Positions 11,401 through 25,441 of a stretch of 64,000 bases of DNA are shown in pieces. Both the position numbers and the translations under genes were made by a program. The notes under the pieces were generated by a model. It had not been told where the DNA came from. It did no database searches and saw only the letters and a list, made by a program, of their open reading frames with translations. This DNA is from Dryas octopetala (taxonomy: Eukaryota > Streptophyta > Magnoliopsida > Rosales > Rosaceae). Numbering within the stretch: position 1 is the first letter of the stretch; the number at the start of each line of letters is the position of its first letter. The stretch covers positions 8,411,409-8,475,408 of the forward strand of contig OY992839.1 of NCBI GenBank assembly GCA_963921425.1, written 5' to 3'.

Positions 11401-14400
11401 CGTTGGTTATATCTTGCAAATGGTGTTAACTATCCTAAATTTATTCATCTGAGATTCCAAATCATCACTTTCTTGTTCAACACGGAATTTAAGATGTTTT
11501 AAACTTAATCATGTTACATGCAGAGTGAACTATACCCAAGATTGATTCAGGATGTTCAGCTTGTGATAAATGAGCTGGGAAACGTTACTGTTCTTTGGGA
11601 GGAGCTATGGCTCAGCACACTTCAAGATCTTCACACAGGTATGTTTGACTTCGCTTAAATGAGGCTTTGTTGTTTATAATGCCATTTATGTGAACATGAT
11701 TTGGTTTTTAGGTGATGCATACAATTTTGTGGGAAGGTGAATCTTCTCTTGTCAAACTTACGTAACTTGGATATGAAATTATATGTCAGAGACTAATGTG
11801 CAGGCCTTAATAAAAAATGAGCTGCCTACCTGCATGTTTGGACCTCAATTTGTGTGCACCAGACATAACCATTGGTGTACCATATTCGAACTCACCCATT
11901 TGTTTTCTTCCATTTTTCCTTCAGATGTGATGAGGCGTATAAATGTGCTGAAAGAGGAAGCTGCACGAATTGCAGAAAATGTTACTCTTAGCCAGAGTGA
12001 GAAGAACAAGATAAATGCTGCTAAATACTCAGCTATGATGGCTCCTATTGTTGTGGCCTTGGAACGTCGTCTAGCTTCCACATCTCGGAAACCTGAAACA
12101 CCTCATGAAGTATGGTTCCATGAGGAGTATAAGGATAGGTTGAAATCAGCCATAATAGCCTTCAAGACTCCTCCGGCATCCGCTGCAGCACTTGGAGATG
12201 CATGGCGTCCATTTGATAATATTGCTGCATCCTTAGCATCTTATCAGAGGAAGTCATCAATATCTTTAAGGGAAGTCGCACCACAACTAGCTCTACTATC
12301 ATCGTCTGATGTTCCAATGCCTGGTCTTGAGAAGCAAGAGACAGTCTCTGAATCCGACAGTGGTCTCAGTGCGGATCTCCAAGGAATTGTCACCATTGCT
12401 TCTTTCTCTGAGGAAGTGGCAATCATATCAACCAAGACTAAACCTAAGAAACTTGTTATTGTTGGTTCAGATGGTGAAAAGTACACATATCTCTTGAAAG
12501 GCAGGGAAGATCTCCGCCTTGATGCCCGAATCATGCAGCTCTTGCAAGCTATAAATGGTTTTTTGCATTCATCTCTTGCAACTCATAGTCAGTTTCTTGG
12601 TATTCGCTATTATTCTGTGACTCCAATTAGTGGTCGGGCTGGTCTTATCCAGTGGGTGGGCAATGTAATTAGTATATACAGTGTCTTTAAGTCTTGGCAA
12701 AACCGCATCCAACTAGTGCAGCTCTCAGCAGTGGGTGGTGGTGATTTGAAAAGTTCTGTCCCTGCAGCTGTTCCTCGACCTAGTGATATGTTCTATGGTA
12801 AAATCATACCAGCACTCAAAGAGAAAGGTATAAGGAGAGTAATATCACGAAGAGACTGGCCTCATGAGGTGAAGCGTAAAGTTCTTCTTGATCTTATGAA
12901 GGAGACTCCTAGACAGCTTCTTTATCAAGAACTTTGGTGTGCTAGTGAAGGATTCAAAGCCTTCAGCTTGAAGCAGAAGAGGTAACTAAGAATCCCAGAA
13001 AAGCTCCTACTTTACTTTTTCCTTTGTTAATAACCTCCATTGCATCAGTTTATGTTGTTAACAAAGCTTTAATAAGCTTGAAACAAAAATAAATATGATT
13101 TTTTATAAAATAAATTATAGTTGCTATAATCGGGTTAACATATGACGATCAGTTTCATTTTTCCTGTCAGTAGAATATAGTATTTTTGCATTCCAATCTA
13201 TTGTTATAGTTGACTGTTAGTTTTGTTGAGCAATCAGATAATCTTATTTCATAAATAAAGCATACAAAATGTCATAATACATTAGCGTTTAATGTGCACT
13301 TCACTCTGTAGGTTTTCTGGAAGTGTTGCTGCCATGAGCATGGTGGGCCACATTCTTGGCCTCGGGGATAGGCACTTGGATAATATTTTAATGGATTTCT
13401 GTAGCGGTGATATAGTACATATCGATTACAATGTTTGTTTTGATAAAGGGCAAAGACTAAAAATTCCAGAAATTGTTCCCTTCCGCCTTACGCAAACCAT
13501 TGAAGCAGCATTAGGGATGACTGGGGTAGAAGGTACCTTTAGGTCAAACTGTGAAGCAGTTATTGGTGTTTTGAGGAAGAACAAAGACATATTATTGATG
13601 TTACTAGAAGTTTTTGCTTGGGACCCTCTAGTCGAATGGACACGGGGAGATTTTCATGATGATGCTGCAATTGGAGGTGAAGAAAGGAAGGGCATGGAGT
13701 TGGCTGTCAGTCTGAGTTTATTTGCATCTCGTGTGCAGGAAATTCGTGTTCCCTTACAGGTATGTATTCATTGGGAAAACCAAAGCTTGTATATGCCTTC
13801 TGTATGGGGAAAATGTGGTTTGTTGTTAGGCACTGACTTATACTCTTTAAGTTTAATCCTGATGGCTGGAACCCATCTCGAACATTCCTGGAATTTATAC
13901 CTAGCACATTGCATGTGGTGGTCATGATTTTTATTAATATATATGCAAATTGTCTTGAAGTTCTAGTCTTTGTGTTGGCAATCTATGCCTTTGTATCAGA
14001 CAAATTTATGTGTTTTCAGTCTTCTGTCCATAAATCTATGTGTGTATATACATATATGTTTATATTTATATGCATAGATGGGGAGCCTTTTTGATGATGT
14101 GAATGATGCTTTGATGTCCTTTAATTGTGACCAGGAACATCATGATCTTTTATTGGCTACTCTACCGGCTGTTGAATCTGCTCTTGAGGTATGAGGGGGT
14201 AACTGCATTTTATTTTATTTATTATTTTTTATGCTGCTGACTTTTTTTTTTTTTGACTTTTGGGAAATGTTGTACTAGAGGTTCGCTGATGTTTTAAACC
14301 AATATGAACTTACATCTGCACTCTTTTATCGAGCTGATCAAGAGAGATCTAACCTAATTTTGCACGAGACATCTGCAAAGTCAATTGTTGCTGAAGCAAC

Positions 14401-17400
14401 TAGCAATTCAGAGAAAACTCGTGCATCGTTTGAAATTCAGGCTCGAGAATTTGCTCAGGCGAAGGCCTTGGTTGCTGAGAAATCTCAAGAGGCAGCAACC
14501 TGGATGGAACAACATGGGAGGATCCTTGATGCCTTAAGAAGCAATTTACTTCAAGATATAAATGCCTTTGTGAAGCTGAGTAGTATGCAAGAAACCTTGT
14601 CTCTTATATCCGCGGTTCTGGTGGCTGGGGTTCCACTGACTATTGTTCCTGAGCCTACACAAGCTCAATGCTATGATATAGATAGGGAAGTCTCTCAACT
14701 AGTATCTGAATTTGATGATGGACTCTCTTCTGCGATAACTGCACTTCAAGTATATTCGTTGGCTTTGCAAAGAATTCTTCCATTAAATTACATTACGATG
14801 AGTGCAGTTCATGGCTGGGCACAGGTTCTGCAGCTATCCGTGAGTGCTCTTTCCTCTGATATCCTCTCTCTTGCTAGAAGACAGGGTACTGAACTTATTG
14901 CCAGAGTACATGGGGATAATTTTGAATCTAGCAAACCCAGTCATGATGACCTGTGTCTTAAAGTGGAGAAGTATGCCCTAGAGATAGAGAAGCTCGAAGA
15001 GGAGTGTGCTGAGTTAGTGAACTCTATTGGCTCAGGGACCGAATCAAAGGCTAAGGATCGGCTTTTGTCTGCTTTTATGAAGTACATGCAATCTGCCGGT
15101 CTTGCAAAGAAAGAAGATGGCATTCCTTCTATTCAATTTTGGCAATCTAAATTTGATGGGAATGGGACAAAGGATTCTAGATTGCGAGGGGAGCTGAATG
15201 AGAAAAGGGAGAAAGTGTTGTTTGTTTTGAATACAGCAGCCAGTTATCTGTATAATGAGGTCAAGCATAAAGTGCTTGACATATTCAGTAACTCAAATGA
15301 ACAAAGAAATGCAAACACTCAGTTGAACTATGGATTTGAAACTATTTTCTGTGGGTTTGAAGAGCAAGTAGAGAAGTGTATACTTTTAGCAGGGTTCGTT
15401 AATGAACTACAACAATTGATTGGTAGAGATGTACCCAGTAGTGACACAGATAAAGACCATCCAGGATATTATTCTGATAGAAATTGGGCTTCCATTTTTA
15501 AAACCATTTTACTTTCTTGCAAGAGCTTGATTGGGCAAATGACTGAAGCTGTTCTTCCAGATGTAATAAGATCTGCGGTTTCGCTGAATTCAGAAGTTAT
15601 GGATGCATTTGGATTAATCTCACAAATTCGCGGTTCTATTGATACGGTACTTGAGCAATTCATAGAGGTAGAGATGGAGAGGGCATCTTTAGTTGAACTG
15701 GAACAGAACTACTTTGTTAAGGTTGGCCTCATTACTGAGCAGCAGTTGGCTCTTGAAGAAGCTGCTATGAAAGGTAGGGATCATCTTTCATGGGAAGAGG
15801 CAGAGGAGCTTGCCTCCCAAGAAGAAGTTTGTAGGGCACAGCTGGACCAACTCCATCAAACTTGGAACCAAAGGGATTTGCGAACTTCCTCTCTCATAAA
15901 GAGAGAATCTGATATAAAGAATGCCTTGACTACTTCTGCTCACCATTTTCAGTCTCTAGTTGGTGTCAAAGAGGAAAGAGAGCTGCATGTCTCGAAAAGC
16001 AAAGTGCTATTGGCCATGCTAGTTAAGCCCTTTTCTGATTTGGAGTCAATTGATAAAGTGTTGTCTTCATTTGGAGGTTCTTTTACTTCTCACTCAAATG
16101 AGATTCCTAATTTAGCAGATTTGATGAGTTCAGGGTACCCAATATCTGAATATGTTTGGAAGTTTGGCAGCCTATTGAATCATCATTCTTTCTTTGTTTG
16201 GAAAATAGGTGTTATTGATTCATTTCTTGACTCATGCATAAATGATGTAGCTTCATCTGTGGATCAAACTTTAGGGTTTGACCAGCTCTTCAATGTTATT
16301 AAGAGAAAGCTTGAAATGCAACTTCAAGAACAGCTTGGTCGTTACCTGAAAGAACGAGTTGGTCCTAGTTTATTGATTTGCATAGATAAAGAAAATGAGC
16401 GTTTGAAGCAACTGACAGAGGTTACAAAGGAAGTTGCTCTTGATCAGGTGAAAAAAGACATCGGGGCTTTGAAAAGGGTTCAACTAATGCTTGAGGAATT
16501 CTGCAATGCACATGAAACTGCCAGAGCAGCAAGGGCAGCTGCTTCTCAAATGAAGAGGCAGGTCAATGAGCTCAGAGAGGCTCTTTGCAAGACTGGCCTA
16601 GAGATTGTTCAGATGGAATGGATGCATGATGCTACTTTGACTCCTTCACATAGTAGCAGGGTCATGTTTCAGAAATTTCTTTCTGGTGATGATAGTTTAA
16701 ATCCTATTGCCTTAAACCTTAGCAGGCCTAATATGCTGGAAAGTTTACAATCTGCTGTGTCAAAGATAGCCAGGTCTATGGAGTCGCTGCAAGCTTGTGA
16801 GCGAACTTCTCTTACAGCTGAAGGGCAGCTTGAGAGGGCAATGGGGTGGGCCTGTGGTGGCCCTAACTCCAGTGCAAGTGGAAATAGTTCAAGCAAGACC
16901 TCTGGAATTCCCCCTGAATTCCATGACCATCTAATGAGGCGACGGCAACTACTATGGCAAGCTAGAGAAAAGGCATCAGATATTATAAAAATTTGTATGT
17001 CTATATTGGAGTTTGAAGCATCGCGAGATGGTATTTTCCGGTCTCCAGGAGAGATCTCTCCGTTCAGGACTGGCGGTGATGGCAGAACATGGCAGCAAGC
17101 TTCCTTCAATGCACTAAAAAGATTGGATATTACTTACCATTCTTTTGCACGTGAGTTTGTAAATGTTATCAGTGATCAACTTGTTTTTAGTACGTATTTC
17201 ACGTCCATATGATCATATATGCATGGTTTTTTGTTTCTTGTATTAGGCACTGAACAAGAATGGAAGCTTGCACAAAGCACCATGGAAACTCTTTCCAGTG
17301 GATTGTCTTCTGCCACCAACGAACTTTGTATTGCCTCTCTCAAAGCAAAGTCAGCTTCAGGTCATGCCTTTTCTTTTACATACACTAATGAATACATCTT

Positions 17401-20400
17401 TCGCTTGCATATACCAGTAAAAATATTATTAAAAAAAAATACAGACAGATAAATGCATAAGTACAGAGACATGTAGATTATTATAATTCTAGCATCTACA
17501 TACTCAGCACGCACACACACACTCATCAATGCTGTATGTATATATATTTTTATATATATATATATATTTATAATTTACGTGAGACATGCTGGTCTTTGTC
17601 ATTTACAGCTGATTTACAAAGCACTGTTCTTGCAATGAGGGATTGTGCATGTGAAGCCAGTGTTTCACTAAGGGCATATGCTCGTGTTTCAAATCGTCAT
17701 TCTGCTTTGACTTCTGAATGTGGTTCCATGCTCGAAGAGGTATGGTTACAACATTGATGCTAATTGATTATCCTTCGGAGCATAATTACTAATTTTACTG
17801 TGATTGGTACTTTTGTATACTGTGATGAAAAAGTGATTTTTTTTTTACCCCGAGTTATATATGATTTATATTGCAATGATCGAGATGTGCTAATGTGAGT
17901 GTTTGTTTGATTGGATGTGTGAGTGTATTGGATTGAGATAGTTGAGCTTAATGAATGAAATCATATAGTTTTTGCTTCCGTAAGAAAATGCTAAATGATC
18001 TGAAGTTCTACAAAACATGTTTTCACAAAATGATAAGGTTTTTGAGATGGTGTGCGCACTACTTTCTACTACCTTTGAGCACTTGTTCCATGTAGCCCAA
18101 CATTGGTGCATTGTCACCATTAAGATTTGTCGGTTTACTGCTATTTCCAAGAACTTATGCCGCTATTAGGAGGCTTGCCAACAATGATTGTCAAGGTTTA
18201 CTAAACAATACATGCTAACACTCCTCTTGTGCAAAAGTGTACAGATGACACAAGCAACAAGGCCCTAATACCATGTTTTTTATCACAACTCCCAAGTTTG
18301 AGCTATTAGGAGTAAGGGTGCACAGAGTTCGGATTGCTCCGTTTTTAATGACTTTTTTCATTCCATCCAATATTATAAGTTTGATAATCTTAAAAATCAG
18401 TTCAATCTAAATAGTGATAAAAACCTATCAATTCAATATTAGATGCATGTATGTGTTATAGGGTCCCTTGAAATCCTTTGAATTTGGCTTTTAATTCTGA
18501 ATTCATTCCAATAAAATTGGCAAGGTTTTAAATTTTAGCTTTGTCTAATTGCTAGTCATCCATTCAGTAGAAACAATTTATGATTTTAAAGAAAGCATGA
18601 AACATAATGATAGTTTCCTTTTACTTTTTCTATAATACTTTCTTGTCCTGATTTAATCATACCTATTCTAGAAAGTGGGATGGCATCATGAGGTAAATAG
18701 TAGTCATCCGTGGTGCTTGTTTTTTCTCTGCTAACACTGACTTTCCTTATGAAACCTATTAACCAAAAATAAATAATAATAAGTATACTATACATAGTAA
18801 CATAGATAAAAATACCCATCAATTAGGAGTTATGACGTTTGTACTGTATGGAAGTTGTTTCTTTTAGCAATCTAATTATCCCTAACCCTAGGCATAAAAG
18901 GTGATGGATTGATTGCCTATAAACGTTATGATAGATTACTTGAAACACCATTACTCATTCCTGGTATGTGCCCTTCTGTCATTTGAACTTGTTTTCCTTT
19001 CCTTTTTTTTTCTGCAATTAGGATTTTCGAGGGCTCCTATCACCTGTGACTTAATTTTCCTTTTTATATATTAATTTTCTTTTTGTGGCAGATGGCTTCT
19101 TTATTTGGCTAATATTTCAACTTTCAATAGGTCCTTGCAATAACTGAAGATCTACATGATGTTCATAGTCTAGGAAAAGAGGCTGCTGCAGTACACTGTT
19201 CTCTTGTGGAAGATCTTTCAAAGGTTTTCCCTGTCTCAAAATTAATGTTTATATTCACTGATTGTAGTTTTATTTATCCCTGAGTTGTGTACTTGTGTAT
19301 GAAAAGTATCATTTACTAAGTATGCTCATAACCATATATGATGTTTGTTTACAACTTGGGCAGGCGAATGCAATTCTTCTTCCACTGGAAACAGTATTGT
19401 CCAAGGATGTAGCTGCTATGACTGATGCTATGGCTAAGGAAAGAGACAAGATGGAAATATCTCCCATTCATGGACAAGCCATATACCAGTCTTATTCTTT
19501 AAAAATTAGGGAGGCTTGTCAGACCTTAGATCCCTTGGTGCCCTCACTTACGTCATCCGTGAAGGGGCTCTATTCTATGTTGACCAGGCTTGCAAGAACT
19601 GCAAGTCTCCATGCTGGGAATCTTCATAAAGTCAGTCACAGTCTTGAAATAAATCATTTTTGTTTTTTAACCACAGCATGCTAACTAAATGAATCTTCCT
19701 CTCTCATCTTTGATAATAGGCTCTTGAAGGACTAGGTGAAAGCCAGGAAGTAGAATCACCAGTAATTGATGTACCGAGGCCAGATCTTGCTGCTGATGCG
19801 GCTGGATTTGATGACAAGGAGAGAGAGAACCTCTCCATGTCAAATGGTGAAAGCACCAAAGATTTTCTTGAAATTACTGAATTTCCATTGGAAGCTAAAG
19901 GATGGATATCTCCACCAGATAGCATCTGCAGTAGTAGTACTGAATCTGGCGTAACCTTAGCTGAAGTGACTTTTCCAGGTAGCTTCAATGATCTGGAAGA
20001 TATAGGACAACAGATTTTGCATGGGCCTAGTAGCAGAGAGGCTACAGATTATCAAAATACCGCCCCTTACTCTCAAAGTGATAGCCAAGAAATCTCAGAT
20101 TCTGTGCAGTTTGAATCAAAGTACAACAACGTTGATAACATTCATATTGGTTCTTTCAAGTCAACACCCAGTGACCCAAATGTATATCCACAAGCAGTGG
20201 CATTACCAAGTGATGAATCTATAACTGTCTGTCCTGACAATTCATGTCCTTCAAACGAGAACACAGAGGAGAAGTCTGGGAGTAAAGATGAAATATCATC
20301 CTTAAACAAGATTAAAATTAAAGATGAAAATCATGATGTTACGTATGCTTGTAGTCGTGTTGGCAGGGGTGAGTATCATACCTATCCTATAAAATTACCT

Positions 20401-20749
20401 ACATGTACTGTTTTTCTCTTTAGTATTTATATCTACTGTTTCTTTTCTAGCCTTTCTTGTTTTTCTTTGTAATTTTTGTTTTTATTTACTAGGTAAAAAT
20501 CCTTATGCAATGTCGGTCTTAAGGCGAGTTGAGATGAAACTAGATGGTCGAGATATTGCTGACAACAGGTAACTGCTTCCTCTGGAGCTCTGTATTAGGT
20601 TAGGTTGTTGGTGATAATTGGTATTGACAGTGGACTTTTTGTGTATCAGAGAAATTAGTATTTCAGAACAAGTGGATTATCTACTTAAGCAAGCCACCAG
20701 TGTGGACAATCTCTGCAATATGTATGAAGGTTGGACACCGTGGATTTGA
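5353..20749 (+). CDS. SMG1: Serine/threonine-protein kinase SMG1 (PIKK family), 15 coding exons
   Basis: SMG1 phosphorylates UPF1 in nonsense-mediated mRNA decay (cytoplasm). Exons read by phase and GT-AG sites: 5353-5591, 5884-10849, 10939-11127, 11524-11638, 11925-12981, 13312-13759, 14078-14188, 14279-17150, 17247-17360, 17609-17739, 19131-19223, 19364-19630, 19720-20368, 20493-20568, 20650-20749. They total 11,427 nt, or 3,808 residues. The start MMQGLHHQQQQ is the first in-frame ATG and matches my memory of plant SMG1. Exon 2 encodes the helical HEAT/FAT-like region. The kinase domain spans exons 5-6: nucleotide-binding stretch VGSDGEKYTYLLKG (about 2016), catalytic loop GDRHLDN (Asp about 2208) and metal-binding HIDYN (Asp about 2230). 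A long, partly coiled-coil insertion follows (about 2340-3700). FATC residues end NMYEGWTPWI. No lesion was seen. Arabidopsis thaliana is known to lack SMG1, so this lineage retained it. uORFs lie in the leader. Confidence 0.93.
17740..19130 (+). other. Longest SMG1 intron, no embedded gene
   Basis: This 1.39-kb intron between coding exons 10 and 11 is AT-rich. The part around 18200-18310 resembles degraded LTR-type sequence (a CTAATACCATG motif), but no paired repeat was found. Confidence 0.6.
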
Positions 20750-23059
20750 AATTGTGAAGGTGGTGCCTTTAACTACATCCAATGGTCTATGTTATATGGA
20801 CTGAAAAACTGTGTCAGGCATGTTGGGGTAAATTCATTCAGTTCGCCATCATAACCAGACACAATTGAGGATGGAACCTTTTACCTCCTGGGCAATGGCA
20901 CCAATTGCCTCAGGAACCCCAGATTTCTTTTGGCTTCAAATCTCCTGGTTCCTGATCATTAAATGAGCCAGGGTGATTTTCTGTATGAAATCGGCTAGTC
21001 GGCTACGATTGTCTAATAGCTGCATTAGTTGGTGATATCCAAACATGCTCTATTAGGCCTGTGCCTTCCCTATGACGGCCAGCTCTTTTTTAGGCGGAGG
21101 ACATACTTGAAACTGTTCAATTGTTTATCTCCCTTTAACATGTGGTGCCTTGTTGAGATTTATGCATGTCACGTGCAAACCAGTCTTGATAGAGTCTTGA
21201 AGCTGAACTCAGTTTCCCAACAGTTCAAGGGCTTGCTTTGCTGCCTCCGCTGATATAATGCCCTTATAAAGATGTGGCAAATCCACACGCTGTTATGCTA
21301 TTATCCATACTGGAATACTGTTGGAGGGTTTGAAAAAGGTCCTTCCATACCACCTATTCCTTTCAAGAGGATTTTTGATTCTTAACAGCTTGCTGGCATG
21401 GCGTATGACATTTTTACATCTCAGTATCTCCAGAAGCAGTCTGCAAAAAGCCAACATGGGTTCTGTATCGCCAAACTGCATACCAATGTGAGTACACTAA
21501 TTAATCTGTCCTGTTTCATATTCGATTGCTTTTTATATTTCCAGTATTGCTCTTTGCCTTTAAGGGTAATATATGTTCATCCAGTTGTCCAGTCCTTTTG
21601 TCACTTACAGATTGAGGTTGTCTACCTCATTTGGTAGGCAATCAGTTCACTTTTGCACAGGTTGTGTTTCAGAAAGGGCAGGATCCTACCTCTGCAGGAA
21701 TACAAACCTACAAGACAACCTGTAATGCTTAATTTAGTTAAAATTTAGATATGGCCCTTGTGGACCACCATTTTTTTTTTTTGGGGTCTGAGAACCTTTT
21801 TGTTTGATACTGGAAACCTTGACATTTTTCCCAATTCAAACTTTTTTTTTTCTTTGGTTTTCTGGTTTGTTGGTGGAGGACGGTAGTGACCTAGAATGAC
21901 AGTTGAAAGTTGAAAGTTGAAACTCACTGACAGTAGCATTCTTAATAAAGATGGATAAGACTACTAAGTCCTGTTCAATATTAGCGTCCTCTGTGATAAA
22001 ACCTGATCCACATTTTGGAAAGAGTCCTATTGATAACCCCAAATTGCTCATTATATTCCCCTATGAATTTCTCTTAAAGTTCCTGTTTTGCCCTTAATAA
22101 AAAACTGAAACTGAAAAAAAAAAAAGCAAAATCAAGAACTCCTGCAGCTCACCACCCATCCATCTAACAGCACCACCCACTCACCCTTCCTCACCGCTCA
22201 CCGGTGGCATCATCACTAGCCCCCACCTCCGCTCCCCTTGCTCTGCCCATACCTACCTGAAAACTACCAAACGCTCTTCATGGGTTCCTTCAACTAGAAG
22301 TTGGTTTTTGGAGCATTAAGCACTAAAGCATCAAACACTACGAAAAGTGTTTATTAGGCAATCATCGAATACTATGAATAGTGTTCAACCTCGGTCTACC
22401 ATACATTGCACAATTTGCATATTTACAAACTCTGGTAAAACGCATAAATTTGGCATAAACACCATATAATCATTACAAAAGCACAACCCAAACTTTGAAA
22501 TGATGAAAATACTAACAAAAATAAACCAAATATGAGGGAATACTAAAGGGGAAAAGAGAGAGGACGATAGAGAGAGAATGTGGGAGGGATTGCGGTGGCC
22601 ATTAAATTGGGAGGAGTGACTGTCGATAGTCGGCGTGGGAGGGGGAGCCGGTGGTGAGGGGTGGGGTTGGGTTGGGTTTGGGAATGTAGGGAAGATTATG
22701 AGCAAATGAATAGTGAATTTGTGGACACTTTAGATGTGTGTGGGAGAAAATGTGAAATATTTTATAATACATAGCTAAAACAAATATAATAGAGACTCCA
22801 TTCCCCGTCTAAAGTTAAACCAACGGCCAAGCAGAAAAGAAACACCGTAAAGTAAAACCTTATCAGATACATAGGACAAGGAAAGGCCCAATGTTTTGAT
22901 TCCCATATATTCCTTTTTAATTGCAATACCACTAGCTTGCTGTGGTTTTGTAACTTTCTTGAGGTGAGAGACGAACAAGTTGACTGAAAACCGACCAATG
23001 TGGCTACTTGTTTATCAAAAAGCACACAGATACAAGCATGTGCTGTGTGCATGCTTTCT
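20750..23059. other. SMG1 3' UTR and intergenic region
   Basis: The first few hundred bases after the SMG1 stop are moderately GC-rich and probably 3' UTR; the polyadenylation site is not obvious. At 22140-22260 lies a CACC-rich stretch and at 22560-22690 a GGTGG-rich one, which could partly pair with each other across about 400 bases. I found no protein and no clean terminal repeats. Confidence 0.5.
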
Positions 23060-23067
23060 TATATATA
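23060..23067 (+). promoter_or_regulatory. TATA box of small-protein gene 1
   Basis: TATATATA lies about 155 bp upstream of the ATG at 23222, followed by a C/T-rich leader. This spacing is normal for a plant TATA promoter with a leader of about 125 nt. Confidence 0.6.
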
Positions 23068-23221
23068 GACCCTACCAAGTCCCATCTTCCAAAATATTAA
23101 AACCTCCAAATCCTCAAAATATCTCACTTCCTATTTTCAGAAGCACTTGAAGTTGGAAGATTCTTCTTTCATTGCTCTCTACACAATTTTGTCATTTTAT
23201 TGGTGAGGAAGATTTCTAGTC

Positions 23222-23464
23222 ATGTCTGCACTGGTGGGTTTGTGGTGCAATGAGATGAACAAGAGGACTCAAAAGGGTCAAACCCTTTCCTCTAGTGGCT
23301 CGGCCTCAACTCATGTTGGGTCTAGCCAAGAGGTACAAGCAAAAGGAGGGATGAGCTCAACTGAGTTAACTCCTGTTTTTGGCCGAGTCGTGTGTGTCAA
23401 CTCGCTTTCAACACTGTGTTCTGAGGCTTCAGTTTCCATGCTTGTTGAGTGGTTTAGCCCTTGA
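23222..23464 (+). CDS. Small plant protein of unknown function (80 aa), paralogue of the 25.6-kb gene
   Basis: Complete 80-residue ORF starting MSALVGLWCNEMNKRTQKG, with a Ser/Gly/Gln-rich middle and the C-terminus SEASVSMLVEWFSP. I do not recognise a named family. No signal peptide or membrane segment is visible, so it is probably soluble and intracellular. The case for a real gene is the paralogue 2.1 kb downstream, which shares MSA-V--W---(M/L) at the start and SEA(S/T)V--L(V/M)-(W/R)F-P at the end while the middle has diverged; the conserved ends suggest short functional motifs. A TATA box sits about 155 bp upstream. The paralogue lacks the extra stretch at about residues 49-63 (PVFGRVVCVNSLSTL), so the two differ by an indel there. 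Function unknown. Confidence 0.7.
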   Translation: MSALVGLWCNEMNKRTQKGQTLSSSGSASTHVGSSQEVQAKGGMSSTELTPVFGRVVCVNSLSTLCSEASVSMLVEWFSP

Positions 23465-25433
23465 AGAATGTCACTTTGTCATCTTTCTTTTTTCTTTTCT
23501 AGATTTTGAAGTTTCCAATCAAAAGTCTTGAGCTTTTAACACTGAAACTATGGCTTAAGCCGAAGAAAGATGTAATGGCAAAGTTGTATCACTTGTATGT
23601 GCGCTTGTGATGCTTGTACGTATAGTTTTCAACCAACAAATAAAATGCTTGTATAGTGTGTGCCACCCAAGATTGCTATTCACTCAAAATCTACTTCAGT
23701 TGCATGTATTCATAATGTGCATCACAATATATATAAAAATTTGAGTTGAGGCTACTAAGGTCAAGAATCAGGATAACTACCTATGTCATTGATATTAAGA
23801 TACCATATGGACATATGGTAATGGCACACGACACAACCCCAAGAGCCATTTTTTTTGGGGGGCAGGATGTCTCACTTATGACAGTCTAACAAATAAGAAA
23901 AACGAAACATATAATCTCAGAGGCAGGTGACTGACAAAGCTTTCATGAATTAGGTGTTTGTGGACCAAATTTATTTATTTTTAATTACTAAAAGAACAAA
24001 GTGTTAATAAAGATTGTATAGTAATAGTATATTAGTATTCTACTGAATAAATATCTAAGAAAAATATATTGTCAAAAAGTCAGATATTTTAGGCACATGG
24101 AGAACTTTCATGCATACTAGAATTGTAGGAAAAAGTTTTAACGAAGCAGTCGTTAATTACTTACACATGTGGAATACCGCTCAATGTTTTGATGTTATTT
24201 ATTTTTAAAAATTGTAAATTTTATTTAAAATAAAAACACATATTAATATTTCAATTGAGATCGCACCATAAACATAACACAACTGTCTGCTAAAGAATCT
24301 CTTTAATTTTGGACCTTATTATTACTTGGTTTTGGACCACATGACACTTCTACACGTACACTTTCTTCTTTTTTGTTTTGCTAACCTTGTTTCACCCTAA
24401 GCGGCTAAGCCACAGTTTTTTATTTCTTAAAATTGAAATAAGAGTACAACCACATATTTCAATCTTCCAAGAATAATCAAACCCAAGAATCCCTTCAATC
24501 AAAATTAAGATGTCACTAAATTTTTAGGGTTAGTTCAAGTGGTGAGGTGATAAAGTGATGAGTTAGAATTATGATAAGTTTAGAGTTGAATTCCCTTCAT
24601 TATAATAATAATAATTAAAAAAAAAGTCAATTTCTTCCTATTAGAATGTGGTTATTTCCAAAGCTCAAGGGTAAATTACCATTACTTTCATGGTTAGTTA
24701 GGATCGAGACATCTTGTTGAGAGAAATATCTTACATAGAAAATGTAAGACTTTGTATAATAAATTATAAGAGTTTGAGTTACTCCTCCTATTATCAATTG
24801 GTTTTGAGATGAATGCATATATTCCCTTATAATATCATGCATAGTGGCTTATAAGGTTTGGACTACTCTTTTTATTGTCAATTGATTTTAAAATAGATGC
24901 TTAGATTTTTTCACATCTCTTATATATTTCAAAAAAAAAAAAAAAAAACCTGCACTGACCACCTTTTTATGCAGGTCTAGACCTTGTTTTTCTATATTTA
25001 ATGAGAAAAATACATGAGACAATACAATTTTCAATTCTATAAAGGATTTAGTAATAACTTCAAAATTAGACACAAAAGAAATTTCAACTTTTAATAACAT
25101 TATTTAGATACTCATAACAAGAATACTGAAACCATTTATCAACAGCAATATATGCCAAGTCGCCCACAATTTCTCCACAATCTGATAAAAAAAAAAAGAA
25201 TGGTCCCCACACGTTTCCTTTCTCTCCAAGGAATATACTAAAATTATATCCTGTGTGCGACCGTATATCCAAGGGGCTGTGGCCGTGACACATGCACACA
25301 CTGATTTAATTTTTGTATGTATCCCATATTTTCTTCCAAACCACATAACTCACATAGTCACATGCAGTTGCAAGCAAATTTAAAACCACTGGCCAGAAAG
25401 ACAGAGACATCCTCTTCTTCTTTCTTTCTCTTC
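23465..25433. other. Intergenic region between the two small-protein genes
   Basis: AT-rich, with no gene. 24715-24905 looks like two degraded copies of the LTR family described at 45.4 kb. A poly-A run occurs near 24930-24948 and a poly-T/A-rich stretch near 25190. Confidence 0.5.
24715..24905 (+). mobile_element. Degraded LTR-like fragments of the 45.4-kb TRIM family
   Basis: The stretch opens TGTTGAGAGAAATATC and then reads TTATAAGAGTTTG...ATCAATTGGTTTTGAGATG, matching in order the intact LTR at 45424 (TGTTGAGAG..., CTTATAAGTCTTG..., CCAATTGGTTTTGGG). A second partial copy of the 3' half follows at about 24845-24900. No target duplication was identified, so this is an old remnant. Confidence 0.4.
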
Positions 25434-25441
25434 TATATAAA
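25434..25441 (+). promoter_or_regulatory. TATA box of small-protein gene 2
   Basis: TATATAAA lies about 135 bp upstream of the ATG at 25576 and just after a CT-rich stretch, as expected for a plant core promoter. Confidence 0.7.

Noticed and set aside
11783..11924. Upstream extension of SMG1 exon 5 in the same frame
   Set aside because: A good acceptor (TTCCTTCAG) at 11924 restores the phase with exon 4. The extension is intron sequence that happens to be open.
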